Origin: Saccharina japonica
Taxonomy: Eukaryota > Sar > Phaeophyceae > Laminariales > Laminariaceae
DNA: 64,000 nucleotides
Assembly: GCA_008828725.1 (NCBI GenBank)
Contig: MEHQ01002244.1
Coordinates: forward strand, 1 to 64,000
Reading direction: 5' to 3'
Positions 32,540-44,800 of this stretch are shown here, one piece after another. Positions within the stretch are counted from its first letter, which is position 1; every line of letters begins with the position of its first letter. The position numbers and the translations under genes were made by a program. The notes under the pieces are model-generated. The model did no database searches, was not told the DNA's origin, and saw only the letters and a program-made list of their open reading frames with translations.

Positions 32540-34368
32540 CTGCCAAGAGGAGCATGGGATAGGGGCAATATAACGAGGCCGTGTTTAAGCTTAAGACAAA
32601 AAAAACGCCTCTTTATACGGGTGATGAGAAAGAGCATTGGGTTTTTAGGGGTGGGGGTGGGGTAACAACGAACCAATGAAGCGGGAAGGGCCGAGGGAAA
32701 CGGTGCAGTAGGTGCGCGTGCTGGCCAGCGTGCTCTTGGATTTTACGTGCGTACCAGGTATAGCTCATATTTTCTAGTTTTCGGCGGATGGGGGAACAAT
32801 TAGGGCCGGACTCCCCCCCCTTCTGTGGACGAATTAAAATTAATACTTCAAAAATATACTTAGAAATTTGGTGTTACGGGGTGGGCAAATGTAGTAAACA
32901 GGACCTACGGTACACACAAAAACCTATATGTTTCCCTATTTGTTACTAACAATATTCGGTCCTATTTACTATGGTCCTCCGTAATAGTTACCAGGTATAT
33001 CATAACAAAAGGGTGAAGTGAAGCTCACGACACTCGACACAGCCAGCTGTATCGAGTGTCGGCCCAACCCATCCTTCCGCTGCAAAAAGCATTCAACACT
33101 AAGTTCAAGGGGTCTGTTCTCAAAACGTATAGTCTATAGGTGCAGCTTGAAATGAATTAACTCGGTTGCAGGACACAACGGTTCTTTCAACGGTACTTCA
33201 GCGGTAGTTTTGTCCCTGGCAGGAACGGAAGTAGCCCTTGTACTGCTTGGTAGGTATGGCCTACTTGCTGTATGGCCTGATGTTCTGCACAACGTGATCT
33301 TATTATGCTGTATGTTCTATCGTACGATTGGTGCAACAGTTCGAGGTAAACAAAAAACGGGTGCAGAAGTTGCCATCGCGAGGTTTCTCCTAGGAAGAAT
33401 GGCATCTACTGCTGGGCAAGAAGGGCACATACTACATATACGTAGCAAGGGATACATGTCCATGTGCAGCAGTACGACCAGCAGTTGCCGTAGCCTTGCT
33501 GCTTGCATCAAGTTGATGTTGTTGTCGTCGTTGTTGTTCTTGTTGATGCGGTTGTCGTTGGTGATGGTGGTGGTAGTGTTGCTATTGTCATTGTCATCGT
33601 TACCTGGCCGATGTTGTTGGTATCACTACTGTTGTCGTTGCTGTTGCCGTTGTTTTTGTTTGGCTGCGTTGCTCTTGCTGCTGCTGGTGCAGCAGGCGTT
33701 TTTTTTCCCCGCCGTAACTGTTACCGTTGCTATTGCTTGACCGGTGTCATTGTTGACATCACTGCCACCATCGCCATCGTCGTCATATACCTGCCATTGC
33801 CATACCGCCATCACAGTCGCCACCACATCACTAGCTACACCGCAACACGTCAACCCCCGTGGTCATGAAACCGCACAAACAAAAAGCCTTTACATCTCTA
33901 CCAAACCAACGACACCTCAGGCGCTGCCTGGGGTGACCTACATTATAAGTATTCTCAACCAAGGCACTAACCACTATATATAGGACCTTTAACCCTAACC
34001 TCTAACCTAGCCTAACGCTAACGCAATGATTGGTGGTAAGGTACTTCCCGCGGGATGCCCACAGTATGCCCACGGGCAGGCATTCATCATCGGCTGTCTG
34101 TCACTCCTCGCACCTTCTTCTGGTGAGGGAAGAGGTCGAGATTCAGCCCAGGAACAAGGGAGTTGCAAGTGCGGTACTGCGCCTTGCAAGCGCCCGACAA
34201 GGCATCCAAGGATGACGCCGGCAAGTACTGCGCCACTGCCAAAAGGGAGACACGAGCGCGGGAACCAAAAGGGAGGGGGGGTTTCCAAAGGAAGGCGTTA
34301 TTACGGGGAGGGCATATCATAGTGATACTACAGCTGCTTTAGAATCAGAACTAAGTCACGATGGACCC
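32540..34368. other. Unresolved region upstream of the helicase exons
   Basis: It should contain 5' exons of the helicase or introns between them. Two weak minus-strand candidates were seen: about 32740-32680 (LASTRTYCTVSLGPSRF) and about 33090-33040 (GLGRHSIQLAVSSV after a TTTTGCAG acceptor). Neither could be tied to a known domain. 33500-33770 is GTT/GCT-triplet rich. Contains a MITE copy at 32873. Confidence 0.3.
32873..32986. mobile_element. TA-flanked MITE copy
   Basis: GTTACGGGGTGGGCAAATG ... ACTATGGTCCTCCGTAATA. The core ACCTATATGTTTCCC is shared. The left end is more diverged than in the copy at 39974. Confidence 0.75.
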
Positions 34369-34371
34369 TAA

Positions 34372-35246
34372 GGCCGTTTCCTATGCGGTTCGATTTCGAG
34401 CTTCAGATTTGTATTTTTCGATCTCAAAAACGAAAGCACCGTCCTATGCAGTCCGATTATGCAAAATCTGACCGGAAATTTTTCGATTTGAGAATCCGAT
34501 GACCCAAGTCGTCGGATTTTGGCCCAAAATCCGACGACTTGGGTCATCAGATTTTCAAATCGAAAAATGGCATGGTCTCTAAATTCAAGATGTTATCCAC
34601 GCAGCAAGCAAGCAGCAGCAGCAGCACGATCGATGAGTTGGATGGTGACACAGCGACGTTGCTTCGCGCCCGACGCGCAGCCGACGATCGGTGGGCCTCT
34701 CCGTCGCCAAACTACAGCAGTCGGCTGGCGCGGGCTCGGGCCTAGAGATGAAGGGAAGCGCACTCGGCGCGCGCCTCTCCGTACTCGTAGATTTTACAGC
34801 AGCAGCAGCAGCAGTACAGCAGTACACAGTAGTCAACGCTCGGATGCTTCGTTGTGTCAAAATACAAAATACCAAGACAGGTCGACTCGAGCGCACTCGG
34901 CGCGTCGCCGCCAGACCAGCGGCAGCCAGCGTGGCTCCGAACGCTTGGGTTCTACGCCCAGTACAGCGCACTCGGCGCGTCGCCGCCAGACCAGCGGCAG
35001 CCAGCGTGGCTCCGAACGCTTGGGTTCTACGCCCAGTACAGCGCACTCGGCGCGTCTCGTCGCGGCGCCAGACCACAACAACAGCAGTTGGTCTTGCCGT
35101 TTGCTCAAATATCTGCACGTATGTATGATACAACAAATCCGTGTTTTCTCGCATAAGAAGACTGTTTCGATTTTCGAACTAGGTCGCTGAAAAATCGATC
35201 AGACCATAATCTGAAGCTCAAAAATCGAACCGCATAGGAAACGGCC
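34372..35246. mobile_element. Non-autonomous Harbinger-type element, 875 bp
   Basis: Terminal inverted repeats begin GGCCGTTTCCTATGCGGTTC and are followed by CGATTT..GAGCTTCAGATT on both ends (about 40 bp with few mismatches). The flanking direct repeat is TAA (34369-34371 and 35247-35249), the TWA target of PIF/Harbinger elements. No transposase. It contains a near-perfect 89-nt hairpin (34479-34567) and two tandem copies of a 75-bp unit (about 34894-35045). The apparent proteins of 145-220 residues over the 75-bp repeat have no support. Confidence 0.8.
34479..34567. other. Near-perfect 43-bp hairpin
   Basis: The arms start TTTTTCGATTTGA and reach GTCGTCGGATTTTGG. The inner 23 bp are perfect and the loop is only about three bases. 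It lies inside the Harbinger-type element next to its left terminal repeat. If transcribed it would give a long double-stranded stem. Confidence 0.85.
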
Positions 35247-35302
35247 TAACACCATATATCTCCCTATGCTTACCAACGATATTTGGTTCTGATTACAGTG
35301 GG

Positions 35303-35478
35303 GGTCCCTTTATAAGAGGCGGTCTGAGTAAGGCGGTATCCCGATATAAGACGGTCAAAATCGCTTGGCACTATTGGGGAGTTGCACTCATAACCTGGAA
35401 TGAATAAGGCGGCTTCCCTCTACAAGGCGGTCATATTGCTCTGAAGGCACACCACCGCCTTATTGGGGGACCCCTACT
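35303..35478. mobile_element. Small TIR element with GGCGGT words
   Basis: Starts GGGGGTCCCTTTATAAGAGG and ends CGCCTTATTGGGGGACCCC as inverted repeats. The interior repeats AAGGCGG / GGCGGTC words. Target duplication unclear. Confidence 0.6.
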
Positions 35479-35571
35479 GCTGTGCTGCTGTGTTCCCCTG
35501 TAAAAGTCACCATCGCCAGCAGCGTCATTGCGAAGCGTCAGCGTAAAATATTGCGGTGTTCTCCCAAGAAT

Positions 35572-35862
35572 TCGGATAGAACCATTTTTTGGTCAGGTTT
35601 TTTGTGGCCTGTTTTCTATCCGAAAGAAAAAAAAATACTCCAACCCATGGAACCGTCCTAAGAACCGTCCTAAGAGTTAACCCCAATCCAACAATAATTA
35701 GGTTAATAGCGGCTTTTTGGCCATTTGTTTTCCACAATCTGACTATAGGAAGATCCTAATTTTTCGTGGGTGCGGGTCGTTTTTTTTAAATATTTAAATA
35801 TAGGAAAACAGACCACAAGAATCCCAGGCAAACAAAATGGTTTCAACCCAACCTTCTTCACA
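35572..35862. mobile_element. Probable TIR element (GAACCATTTT)
   Basis: GAACCATTTTTTGGTCAGG with TTGTGGCCTGTTTTC at one end, and the diverged inverted counterpart (GAAAACAGACCACAAG to AAAATGGTTTC) at the other. About 40 bp of imperfect terminal repeat, 290 bp overall. No open frame. Family not assigned. Confidence 0.5.
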
Positions 35863-36349
35863 AACACCCTCGTATTTATCAAAGTAATATGGATGTGTGC
35901 TTTGTCTGCGGACACAGTAGTATTTAGTAACAGTAACGGTCTCCGCAACACGCACGTAACGGACAAAAAAAGCGCGGCTTAATATTCGCCAAAGAAAAAT
36001 TCCAGTTCAGCCCCGTGAGGGGTGTTCGCCTTCCCCGCCCCAGCCTCCTATGAATAGACAACATAAGCCGTGGGCCACGGGTGTCTTGCCTTCTCTCCCC
36101 CGGTACTTGTCTTCATCTTTATCGCAAACAGTACTCGTATATCATATATACGATAACCAATTCAGCGTTTTCTCTACTGGCCGATTTTCATCGAATTTCG
36201 CGATTTTCATCGAATGATTTCGCCAACTCGCGCTTGGGCCTTTTCCGCGACGAAGGAAGACACAGGAAAAACATGAATTGTGCGATACACCAGAGCAACC
36301 GCCAGCAGGCGGTGGTAGAGTATATACGTACCGTTATAGATCTACGATA

Positions 36350-36540
36350 CTGCTGTGGGGTCAACGTATAGTAATAGTTATGTTCGTGAAATGTTCGTAT
36401 TTTTTCGAGAAAACCTCTTCGCACGAGCACTTTTCGGTTATAGGCCTACTGCTGAGGGGTCAACGTATATTCATAGTGTTATGTTTGTGATTTTTTCGTC
36501 CTTTTTCGACCAAATCTCTTCGTGCGAGCACTTCTCGGCA
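36350..36540. repeat. Two-unit 95-bp tandem repeat
   Basis: Two units with CTGCTGNGGGGTCAACGTAT, TTATGTTYGTG and CTCTTCGYRCGAGCACTT blocks. A third trace (GGTCAACGTATAT) lies at 36739. The rest of 35870-37080 shows no gene or family I recognise. Confidence 0.7.
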
Positions 36541-37081
36541 AAACGTTAAGTATGCCGACACCGTAAGCCCGTCCGGATACGTTGGTCGAGATTTGAGCTC
36601 GATCCGAGCATACATGTATATAAAACTACGTACCTGGTATATCATTAGAAAAACATCAGCTGTGCGATCGAGGATTTCGTCGAAACTCAAATTTGCAAGC
36701 TGTGTGTGGTACTTCGATCTCGCGTGCTATGTATACGAGGTCAACGTATATATTGTATGTATGCACCACTAGAAACATTATTCAACTCTGGTCTGCCCCC
36801 CGGTACGTTGGCGAATGAAAGCTGAGATGGGGTTAACGTTGACTTATAACCCCTTCGGGAGCAAACAAAGAAAAACTGCAAAAAAAAATAAAAAATGGCG
36901 GGTACAACATATAGGCCACACGGCCTATATAGGGGTTTAGGGTTCGTCACAGAGACAGAGCCTCGACACATCGCCATTCTTTCATGGAAAGGTATAAAAA
37001 ACAATTATAGGGTCATCACCCATAGCACGTGGCAGCAGCCCTAGGCCACTTACTGCCTGTAGGTTGCTAGTATCCCTACAG

Positions 37082-37220
37082 TAGTACGGGGGACCATAGT
37101 AAACACTAGTAAATAGGACCAAGTATTGTTAGTAAAAATAGGTGAATGTAGAGGTTTTAGGGAGTCCCGTAGGTCCTATTTACTAGTATTTACTAGTATT
37201 TACTATGGCCCCCCGCAATA
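37082..37220. mobile_element. TA-flanked MITE copy (long form)
   Basis: GTACGGGGGACCATAGTAAA ... TTTACTATGGCCCCCCGCAATA. Contains extra ACTAGTA(TT)TA units near both ends, so it is about 25 bp longer than the copy at 39974. Confidence 0.8.
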
Positions 37221-37844
37221 GGGCAGGGTAGGGTACGTAGTGTGTGTGTCGGGACTGCTATGTGAGGAGCTGTACCATGTACCACACACGCGCACGGGCG
37301 TATCGATAGCCTTGCATCATACCACGCTATGGCATCGTCAACACTGCTGAGCTGTGGCATCGTTCTGGGTATAGCCGGCAACGCTCGATTTCAGCGTACA
37401 TCGGTCGATAGATACTCTGCAATGCGTGCCGCAGTAGTAGTGGTTCGCGGTTGTCGCCATATTCATCACTGCTTTTTTAGCCTGCCACCTGCATCCCACC
37501 AAACTGGGAGCCATGTGTTGCCGTCAGTGATCTTGCACCGGTGCACGCTCATCCGTACCGCTTGATATTATCGCATTCTTGCACTCGTCGTTTTTTTCGG
37601 TCGCTATACTATAATCAAGACAATCAAGACAAAAGGGTTGTTGAAAAGTGTTTCAACTTGGTTGGGCCAAGAAAAGATCATCGTAATCGTTGGTATGGTT
37701 GACACCCATGGGAGCCGCAAATTCATACCGGGTCCAACGGTTTTGATCTTCGTAAGGTACGAGAACGAGCGCGGGGGTGAAGGTATCTAAAACACAACTG
37801 GGGCGGCTCGAGGTCGGAGTTTCGCTTTAACTGTGAACACCCAT

Positions 37845-37990
37845 ATTATTATTTCATGTTTTCCATCACATCTATTGTTTTCGCCCTACTTCTCCAGCCC
37901 CCTTACCTCTACTACGGTGTGTGCCTTGACTTTCACCAATGAAAAAGAGAAGCACCTACATCAGGCTTGTTTGAAAACAGCCGTATGAGC
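37845..37990 (-). mobile_element. tRNA-derived SINE, body fragment
   Basis: TTATTTCATGTTTTCCATCA, TTTTCGCCCTACTTCTCC and CTACTACGGTGTGTGCCTT correspond to the tail and body of the adjacent SINE copy. The head is absent. It is next to a fuller copy in the same orientation. Confidence 0.5.
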
Positions 37991-38008
37991 CCTTTACGAA
38001 CTGTACTT

Positions 38009-38347
38009 TCTTTTCTTCATCCCTTGTATTATCTTCGCCCTTCTTTTCTCTCTCCTCCTACTAGTCGTAACTCAGATCCGGGCTAACAAAGCAGGCTCTT
38101 CTCCCTCCTCCCCCACTACGGTTCGTGCTTTGCATTTTTATCGCGAAAAAACTTCAGCCCTTTCTTTCCTCGTCGACTCGCATCGAATGGTGCCTACCCA
38201 CGCTACTAGGCGCTCTCAGCAGTTAATTCCGCTTTTATTTATTTTTGCACATAAACTCACAATTCCGACCCACGTTAGATTCGAACCCCGTGAACCAACT
38301 CTTAGAAGCGTTCGAGGTTACCACTAGACCATCGGGGCGACCGGCTG
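38009..38347 (-). mobile_element. tRNA-derived SINE, nearly complete
   Basis: On the minus strand the head begins CCGGTCGCCCCGATGG and has an A box TGGTCTAGTGG and a B box GGTTCGAATC, as in RNA polymerase III promoters. The body has TCGCGATAAAAATGCAAAGC and ACGACTAGTAGG, and the end is GAAGAAAAG-rich. An 8-bp direct repeat CTGTACTT flanks it (38001-38008 and 38348-38355). It shares head and body with the copy at 51931-52245. Confidence 0.8.
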
Positions 38348-38355
38348 CTGTACTT

Positions 38356-39973
38356 GAACTAATACCCAAGTTTAAATTCAAGCCACCCGTCGTCCTAAAC
38401 GGGGGGGAAGAGGTCACGAGGCCTTACGAAGAGGTCGCGAATGGGCTGCCCACAAACCACAACACCGAACCGAATACCACACAAACGCAAGCACCCACCA
38501 TTTACATTGTATGTGGTACGTGAGAGGAGCGCTATATACGCTGAAATCGACGGTCGCGGGCAGGCAAAAGCAATGAAATCGCTGCTTTCGCGTGCGGTGG
38601 TTGGGGTTCGATCTTGTCGAAAAGCTGACATGAAGACCTAAACCTGCCCAAACACTGTTCGAGAGGCCTGTATAGTATAGCTCCTACAGAGACCCGTCGA
38701 AGCGCCGTCTGCTGGCTGGTGTCTTGTGCAACAGATGAGGGGGTTCATACGAGACGCCTCGGAAACAAGCCGCGGCGAAGTGCGGTCCCACGCGACCTCG
38801 TTTCTTAAAGGGCCTACTAGAACAGCCGCGTCTAACTGTTATAAACGGTTGACGTGTCTGTTTTATCGCGTTTGTTTGGCGGGACTGCTGTCGCCAAAAA
38901 CATCTTCCTTGAGAAACCTGGATCGGTTGTCTGTTAATTGGAGAAAATGCAAATTCAACATGGAACAAGCGCCCAACGTTTACAAACCTTGCCTTTGGCG
39001 ACCCGCGGCCCTACGTACGCACTATTCTTCGAAGTATCATACTAATAGTTCCATTGCTCAAGTCTACAGCCTTCAAAGGTGTTGTTGTAAGCGCTACCGC
39101 CGAGGATGCTGAAGACTAAGTACCTAAAAAATGTTACTATTAATACGACTGCGGTTTAAATAGAACCTTTGACTTGAGCTCGGTTGTGGCGGCAATGCAA
39201 GCTTACCGGTACCGGTACTCTCTGTACGAGTGAAGCACATAACCGTACTCTGTACGAGTGAAGCACATAACCGTACGCAATGATATCATAGCATACTGTA
39301 GCATCAGACATCCGTTTATGATCACCTTCTTAACACTCTGGCCGGATATATAATGGTCGTTTGGACTCGGGTAAGACCATCAAAAGGTCACTATATTTCG
39401 TACCAAAAAGTGGTACCAGGTATAACACTAACCGGTATATGACATGAGACAGAACACAAGCAGCAGCACAATATTTCAAGTCAACATGATATACATGGTG
39501 ACTCAAGTTTCTTCAGCCAATCACCCGTATTTCACGATTGCTAGCAGGGTAGGTCTTGCCTGTCGTACATATATGGCATTGCATTGTCTGCTCTGCTTAC
39601 TGCACTGAGCGTAGTATCTCTGTGTCGAAGTTTTGTGACCACATAACTGGTACCTTTTTAGGATGAAGAATCGGCACGGACACTGGGTGTGCTGGATGTC
39701 GACGGGTAGAAAGGAAGGTTTAATGTGAAGAACACACACACACACACATTTCACCAGCTGGCGTAAATCTTCCCGCTCAGGCAGGCTCAGGCGAACTTTC
39801 TCAGACGTGCCCGAACAGTTTTTTGCTATTCAAAAATTAGGTGGGGTTTTGCCACGAAGGTCTTACGAGTACGTACGTAAGTTTTTTTTCCCCGACGGTG
39901 AGATTATTATCGGCTTCGGCTAACGGCGCCCACCACCCTGACCCGGAACTCTAACCCTAACCTTATCTCCAAC
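38356..39973. other. Unassigned non-coding stretch
   Basis: Open frames up to 128 codons exist on both strands but none shows a domain, good start context and splice sites together. Short repeats: CCGTACTCTGTACGAGTGAA twice at 39215-39270. No gene called. Confidence 0.35.
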
Positions 39974-40082
39974 TATTACGGGGGACCATAGTAAATAGGA
40001 CCAAATATTATTACTAAAAATGGGTAAATGTATAGGTTTTTGTCTGTACCGTAGGTCCTATTTACTATGGCCCTCCGCAATA
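39974..40082. mobile_element. TA-flanked MITE, best copy (109 bp)
   Basis: TATTACGGGGGACCATAGTA at the left and ACTATGGCCCTCCGCAATA at the right are inverted repeats of about 28 bp. With TA counted as the target duplication this has Stowaway-like (Tc1/mariner) form. No coding capacity. Other copies: 26202, 28402, 32873, 37082, 61836 and a fragment at 2369. Confidence 0.85.
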
Positions 40083-40730
40083 GAGGCCTGCTTGGCTGCT
40101 GTGCCAGCTGGTCGTTGTGCTTGGAAAGGCTCTATTTGCCGTTCGGGAACATCTATCTGAGGAATTTCGCCTGAACGGACAGATCTACGCGGGATCGTAC
40201 ATATTTCACTGTCGAAATGAAACTACCGGTATGTGTGATATCATTTCGTGACAAAAAAACACAACACACGCAGAAAAAACACGAGCACAACAACAGTGCA
40301 CAACAGTGACAGTAGTGCCGTCAAAGAGAGGGGACGTTATTAGTGTCTCCCCGTTAAGCAATCCAAGGTCAACAGGAAAACGTGAAAAAAGCCAAGTATG
40401 GAAAATGCTCCTCCTACCCTGCTGTTGAACGAGTACGTCAGCAATATCCAGTGACAGCAGTATTTCTCCTACGCAGAGGACTTGCCTCTGATCTGCCTAC
40501 TGCAAGCATATCGACACCCTATACTGGTGTAACGAGACAACACCAGTAACACTGCACTCTAAACTATACCTGGCATAGCTACCGCTGACTGCGTATAGCT
40601 ATCCTCAGCTTGCCGAGAAATATACGTACAGACCGCCGGTCGAGCCGCCGTGGGTGCCGTCTGCCGCTCGCTACGGTTGGACATAATATAGTGCCACGTA
40701 CAGTTTGCTTTATACTCAAGTATGTGTGTG

Positions 40731-41567
40731 TTATATAATCGATATTCGCTTCTCGCCTTTCATGACGACAGCAGCAGGGACAGCGTTGAGCCCGAACGCC
40801 CCAGGCCCTGACCCCACCGACGAGGCAACACCTCCATCGCTCATCTCCCCAAGAGGCTCCACCGTCGCCGGCTTCAGCGACGCGTACACAGCTTCCAAGG
40901 CCCGGACTTCCAACCCCCTTCTCGCTTCTCTTGGAGACTGCAACGTTGTTGCCTCGTGGCTTGCTGCACCCTGGGGCAACGCAGGCACCCGCGATGTCGG
41001 CATCGCTGGAGCTTCCTCGCGGTTGCATGCTACCAGCCACGGGAGAAGCAGTCGCCAGCTTGAGCATAGGGTAGGGTTAGGGGTGTCGAACATGTGCGCG
41101 TTTGGTCGCACCTTGACTTCCAGCTCGACCCAGAGCTGTGCTGTGACCGAGAGAGATGGGGTAGTAGCTGTGCTCGTTCTGCGAGCGATGCGCGATCGAG
41201 GCCGGCAATCGGGCCGAACCGCCAAGGTACGGATGACTGCGGCATCCTGGCCGCTTCCGTTTACGACCGTGACAGAGTGCAGAGGCTTCAGATCGGAACA
41301 TGAGAATACTACTGCTTCCGCTGCTGCTGCTTCTGTTGTTGTGTGTCCTTCGATCTCAATGCAGGCTACCGATACCAAACGTGCTTCCGTCCAAGAAGAG
41401 TCCAGAGGCAATGCCGTAGCTTCTGCGCCGAGGACGCACGGCACGTGAAATTTGACGGTGTAATTTTTCGGTAGTGCTCCTCTACCCCCCGCCATATCGA
41501 TGTATACACCTCCCTCGTCCTGGACTACGCACACCACATCGTCTGCTGTCCGTTGTCACGCGACCTT
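40731..41567 (-). CDS. Orphan open frame, about 270-280 codons
   Basis: A single open frame ends with TAA at 40731 (...GEKRISII). It shows hydrophobic/polar alternation suggestive of beta-strands (NYTVKFHVPCVLGAE, LKPLHSVTVVNGSGQ, QLWVELEVKVRP) followed by a low-complexity half. No ATG lies at the left end of the frame; a possible acceptor (GGACAG) near 41550 suggests that it is an internal or terminal exon. Its base composition is GC-richer than its surroundings. The opposite strand is also open for 247 codons, so caution is needed. It could be a missing 5' exon of the helicase gene or part of another gene. I do not recognise the protein. Confidence 0.4.
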
Positions 41568-41820
41568 CTGGTTGCCTTGGGTTCAACCCCGCAGCCCTGA
41601 ACGTAATGCCAACAAAACTAGTTGAAACCCTGATCGAAAGGGGGGATTTCCCAGACATTTTCCCGGGGTTTCAGATCTAAGGTATATACACGAACAGGTC
41701 CGCGCGCCATGTGACAGACACAGACAACGGCAGCAGCAGCACATCAAAATATCAAAACACCGCCCGGTCTACATCGCACTTTGCCGGCACCTACAAATAC
41801 ACCAGCAAAGCGAGTGAAGC

Positions 41821-44800
41821 ATGGGTGAGCCACTGATCGGCAGCGTCATCTGCGGAGCGGTCGCACTGGGCATGATGTGGTGGAACTGGCAGATGATGGA
41901 AGGGCAGAGGCGCAGAGGCCGGAAGGTGGCGGTGGAAGCAGCGGAGGCGGGGCGAGCGCGCGCGAAAGTTCGAGCAGAAGCAGCAGCGCAGGTCACCGCC
42001 GCTGCAGCCGCACCAGCGAAAGTGCCGACCACAGGGGGCTGCGACAAGCTCCCTCGCACCGTCTCGTCGCCATGCCTCGTCAAGCTGTGGCCGCTGCTCG
42101 AAAGCCCGGAGAACTCTCCCGCCGAGGGCGGCGGCCCATCTCCGCTCTTCATCAAAGCTCTGCGGGACCGACTGGAAACAGCGCCCATGTCACCAGCAGT
42201 GTCATCTCCGAGACCAGCAGGAGCCGGCTTCTTTCAGGACGGGTGAGTCGCGACGCATTGCTTAGAGTCAGGCTGCGCCCCTCGCATCGGAGCTTTACGG
42301 CTTGGATCGCGTGGTACCGGAGGGAGAATATGGGTCCGAAAGTTTCGCACCTGTGCGACAAATAAACTTTCAACGGCCCACCCACCCTGTAGAAGTTCAA
42401 TGCGCAGTTGACGTTGCTTTGGGAACAAACTGGTATCTTGTTACATGATAATCGCACAGGCACACCGCAGGCACAGAGCAGGCACAGCAGATACGGCACA
42501 GCAGATACGATGCCTTCTCTCGTACGAGCAACTCTCATGCCGTGTGCATGCATGCTCGTCCCCGTCGAGGACTAAACCACCCAGCCCCTTGTTGAGACGC
42601 AAGCGATTGTGGTGTAGATTGACTGCCCGTTGTTCGTGATTCTCAGTTCCCGCCAAACATTTCCAACGGAGATACTCCAACTAATAATAATGCTGCCTAC
42701 CACCAGCACCACGTATGTATCATCGTGTAACAAGTAACACCACCACCAACGCCCAAGATATACATATGTACGTAGTCCTCATAAACCCGCCAGGGGCCAT
42801 GGCGCGTGCTGTTCGACGTCCTCCTCTGTTCCCCTTGCCGTGTTGAGCACCTATGGCAGTATGTAGCAGCCCCATGTGGCGCGAAAAGGCGGCTGGGTGG
42901 TTCAGCGTGGATCGCGCGGCATAATATCCAGTTTCATCATACCGAAACTTCATCTGTGATTTCCACGCGATTTCCGCCCCGTGGTCTCTTGATCAAAGCT
43001 CGTTCCCCACTCCCCACCTCCCACGCTTACGCGCACCTTCGGCATACGTAGTAGATAGGACACATACCAGCAGCAGCAGCAGCAGCAGCAGTAGTGGATT
43101 CGTACATACCCATCCCGAATACTCGTGTACAAGCTAACTAGAGGTCTACAGCAGTAGTCTTCAGCTACAGGAATAGTGTACGCAGCCTAATGCGAGTACG
43201 TAGTGTACCGTTCGTGCGATGGTACGGGATGATCTTATTGAAATTGCTTCGTGTGAGACTCATACAGCTCGTACCTGCGCACCTTCGGCATGGCAGATAG
43301 GACAGCAGAAGCAGCAGCAGCAGTAGTGGAATCGTAGTCTACGTACCCATCCCGAATACTCTACGTGTGTACAGCTGTATTGGTACCTATTAATAGAGGT
43401 CTAGTCTTGAGCTACAGCAGCAGTACTCTAGGCAGCCTATAAAAGCATCACGTTCGTGGGGACGGTACGGGGTGACACTATTATACTGATATTGCTGCCA
43501 TTGCTACGTCATATCATACCAGGTAGGACTCATACAGCTACAGGTACCTACTCGTACAGCAGTAGTGCGGAGTGGAGTGGTTGTACACCTGGTATGATAG
43601 AGCTCTACTGGGTACGTACGGGTACGAGGTAGCCACAGCTACAGTTCTAGCATGGTCTATGTACAGTATTAATAGTAGTAGTCAAAATAGTAGTAGTCAC
43701 TAAATTACGAGTAATAGCGTCCCGTTTGTGCGGGATGATCTTACTGAAACTCTTACGTACAGCAGTGCTGTATTTTGTGTTTGTACCAGCAGTAGAGTAC
43801 TGGGTATCATATGCTTATGACAGTAATAGGTAGTGCAGGACACCTATGATGTTAATAGATGATAAATAAGAACGGCAGGCTGATATTTACAGGAAACTTA
43901 AGAAATTCGGGAGTCGTTGCACTGAAGTTTATTATTAATAATAGTGTAAAGTGTACGATCAATAGTGTAGAACGCACCCTTTCCCAGATAAGAAATCTAG
44001 CCTGGGCCAATAGGATATTAATAGTTGTCCTGCCTGGTGCAATAATGCCACCCCTTTCGTATTAATAGTTGTCATACCTGGTACCTGGTACGAGTCGTAT
44101 GTGTGTATGATGTGATATTTCTCCCAACTTATGTGTATCGTATTATAGGATACGAATATATTTGAATGTCGTTTACAACTTACAACCCCGTGCCACATGC
44201 GGTCGAAGCTTTGCAGCATTACACGCAGCTATGTTATACGAGTATTAATAGCTGGCAAGGAGAACTTTCCGCGAAATCCTCAAAATCTCACACATTCGAA
44301 GTTTTTTTTTTTTGGAGGCTTTTCACGGTTCGTTTTTTTTTTTTCTTACGGTGCGGTGCGGTTCGGTGCGGTTTTACTGAACCGTACCTACTGACGGATC
44401 TAAAAAAAAAACGCACCGTACCGACGGATCTAAGAAGAAAAACGCACCGAAGCGCACCGTTCGAATTTCACAAAAAAATATGAACACTCGTGCCGGTAAT
44501 AACCGCGAGAAGGCCTTGGGGCTTCTTTTAAATCAAGAGCGTGTCTTACACGTGGTACTTTGCTACCAAAACGGTGCGGCTACGGTGGGGTGCGGTGTTT
44601 GCCGTTTTTCATCGAAGCGCACCGCACCGTCTGAGAATCAATCCCAAAAAACTACACCGTACCGCACCGCACTGCGCCGAGCGATTCTCCAAGACTAAAA
44701 TCGGCACCGCATCGCACCGCAACGTGCAATTCTGCGAACAGAAATTTGCTATCGTGATTCGGTGCGACTGACTGTATGATACACCGCGACAACCCTTGTT

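Noticed and set aside
33210-33868. Plus-strand Val/Leu-rich frames
   Set aside because: They follow a GTT/GCT triplet-rich tract; composition artefact.
34585-35154. Possible 189-codon protein on the minus strand
   Set aside because: It lies inside the Harbinger-type element over a 75-bp tandem repeat, with frames open on both strands and no start or domain support.
38245-38345. Possible tRNA gene on the minus strand
   Set aside because: It has A and B boxes but a poor anticodon stem and continues into a repeated body, so it is a SINE head.
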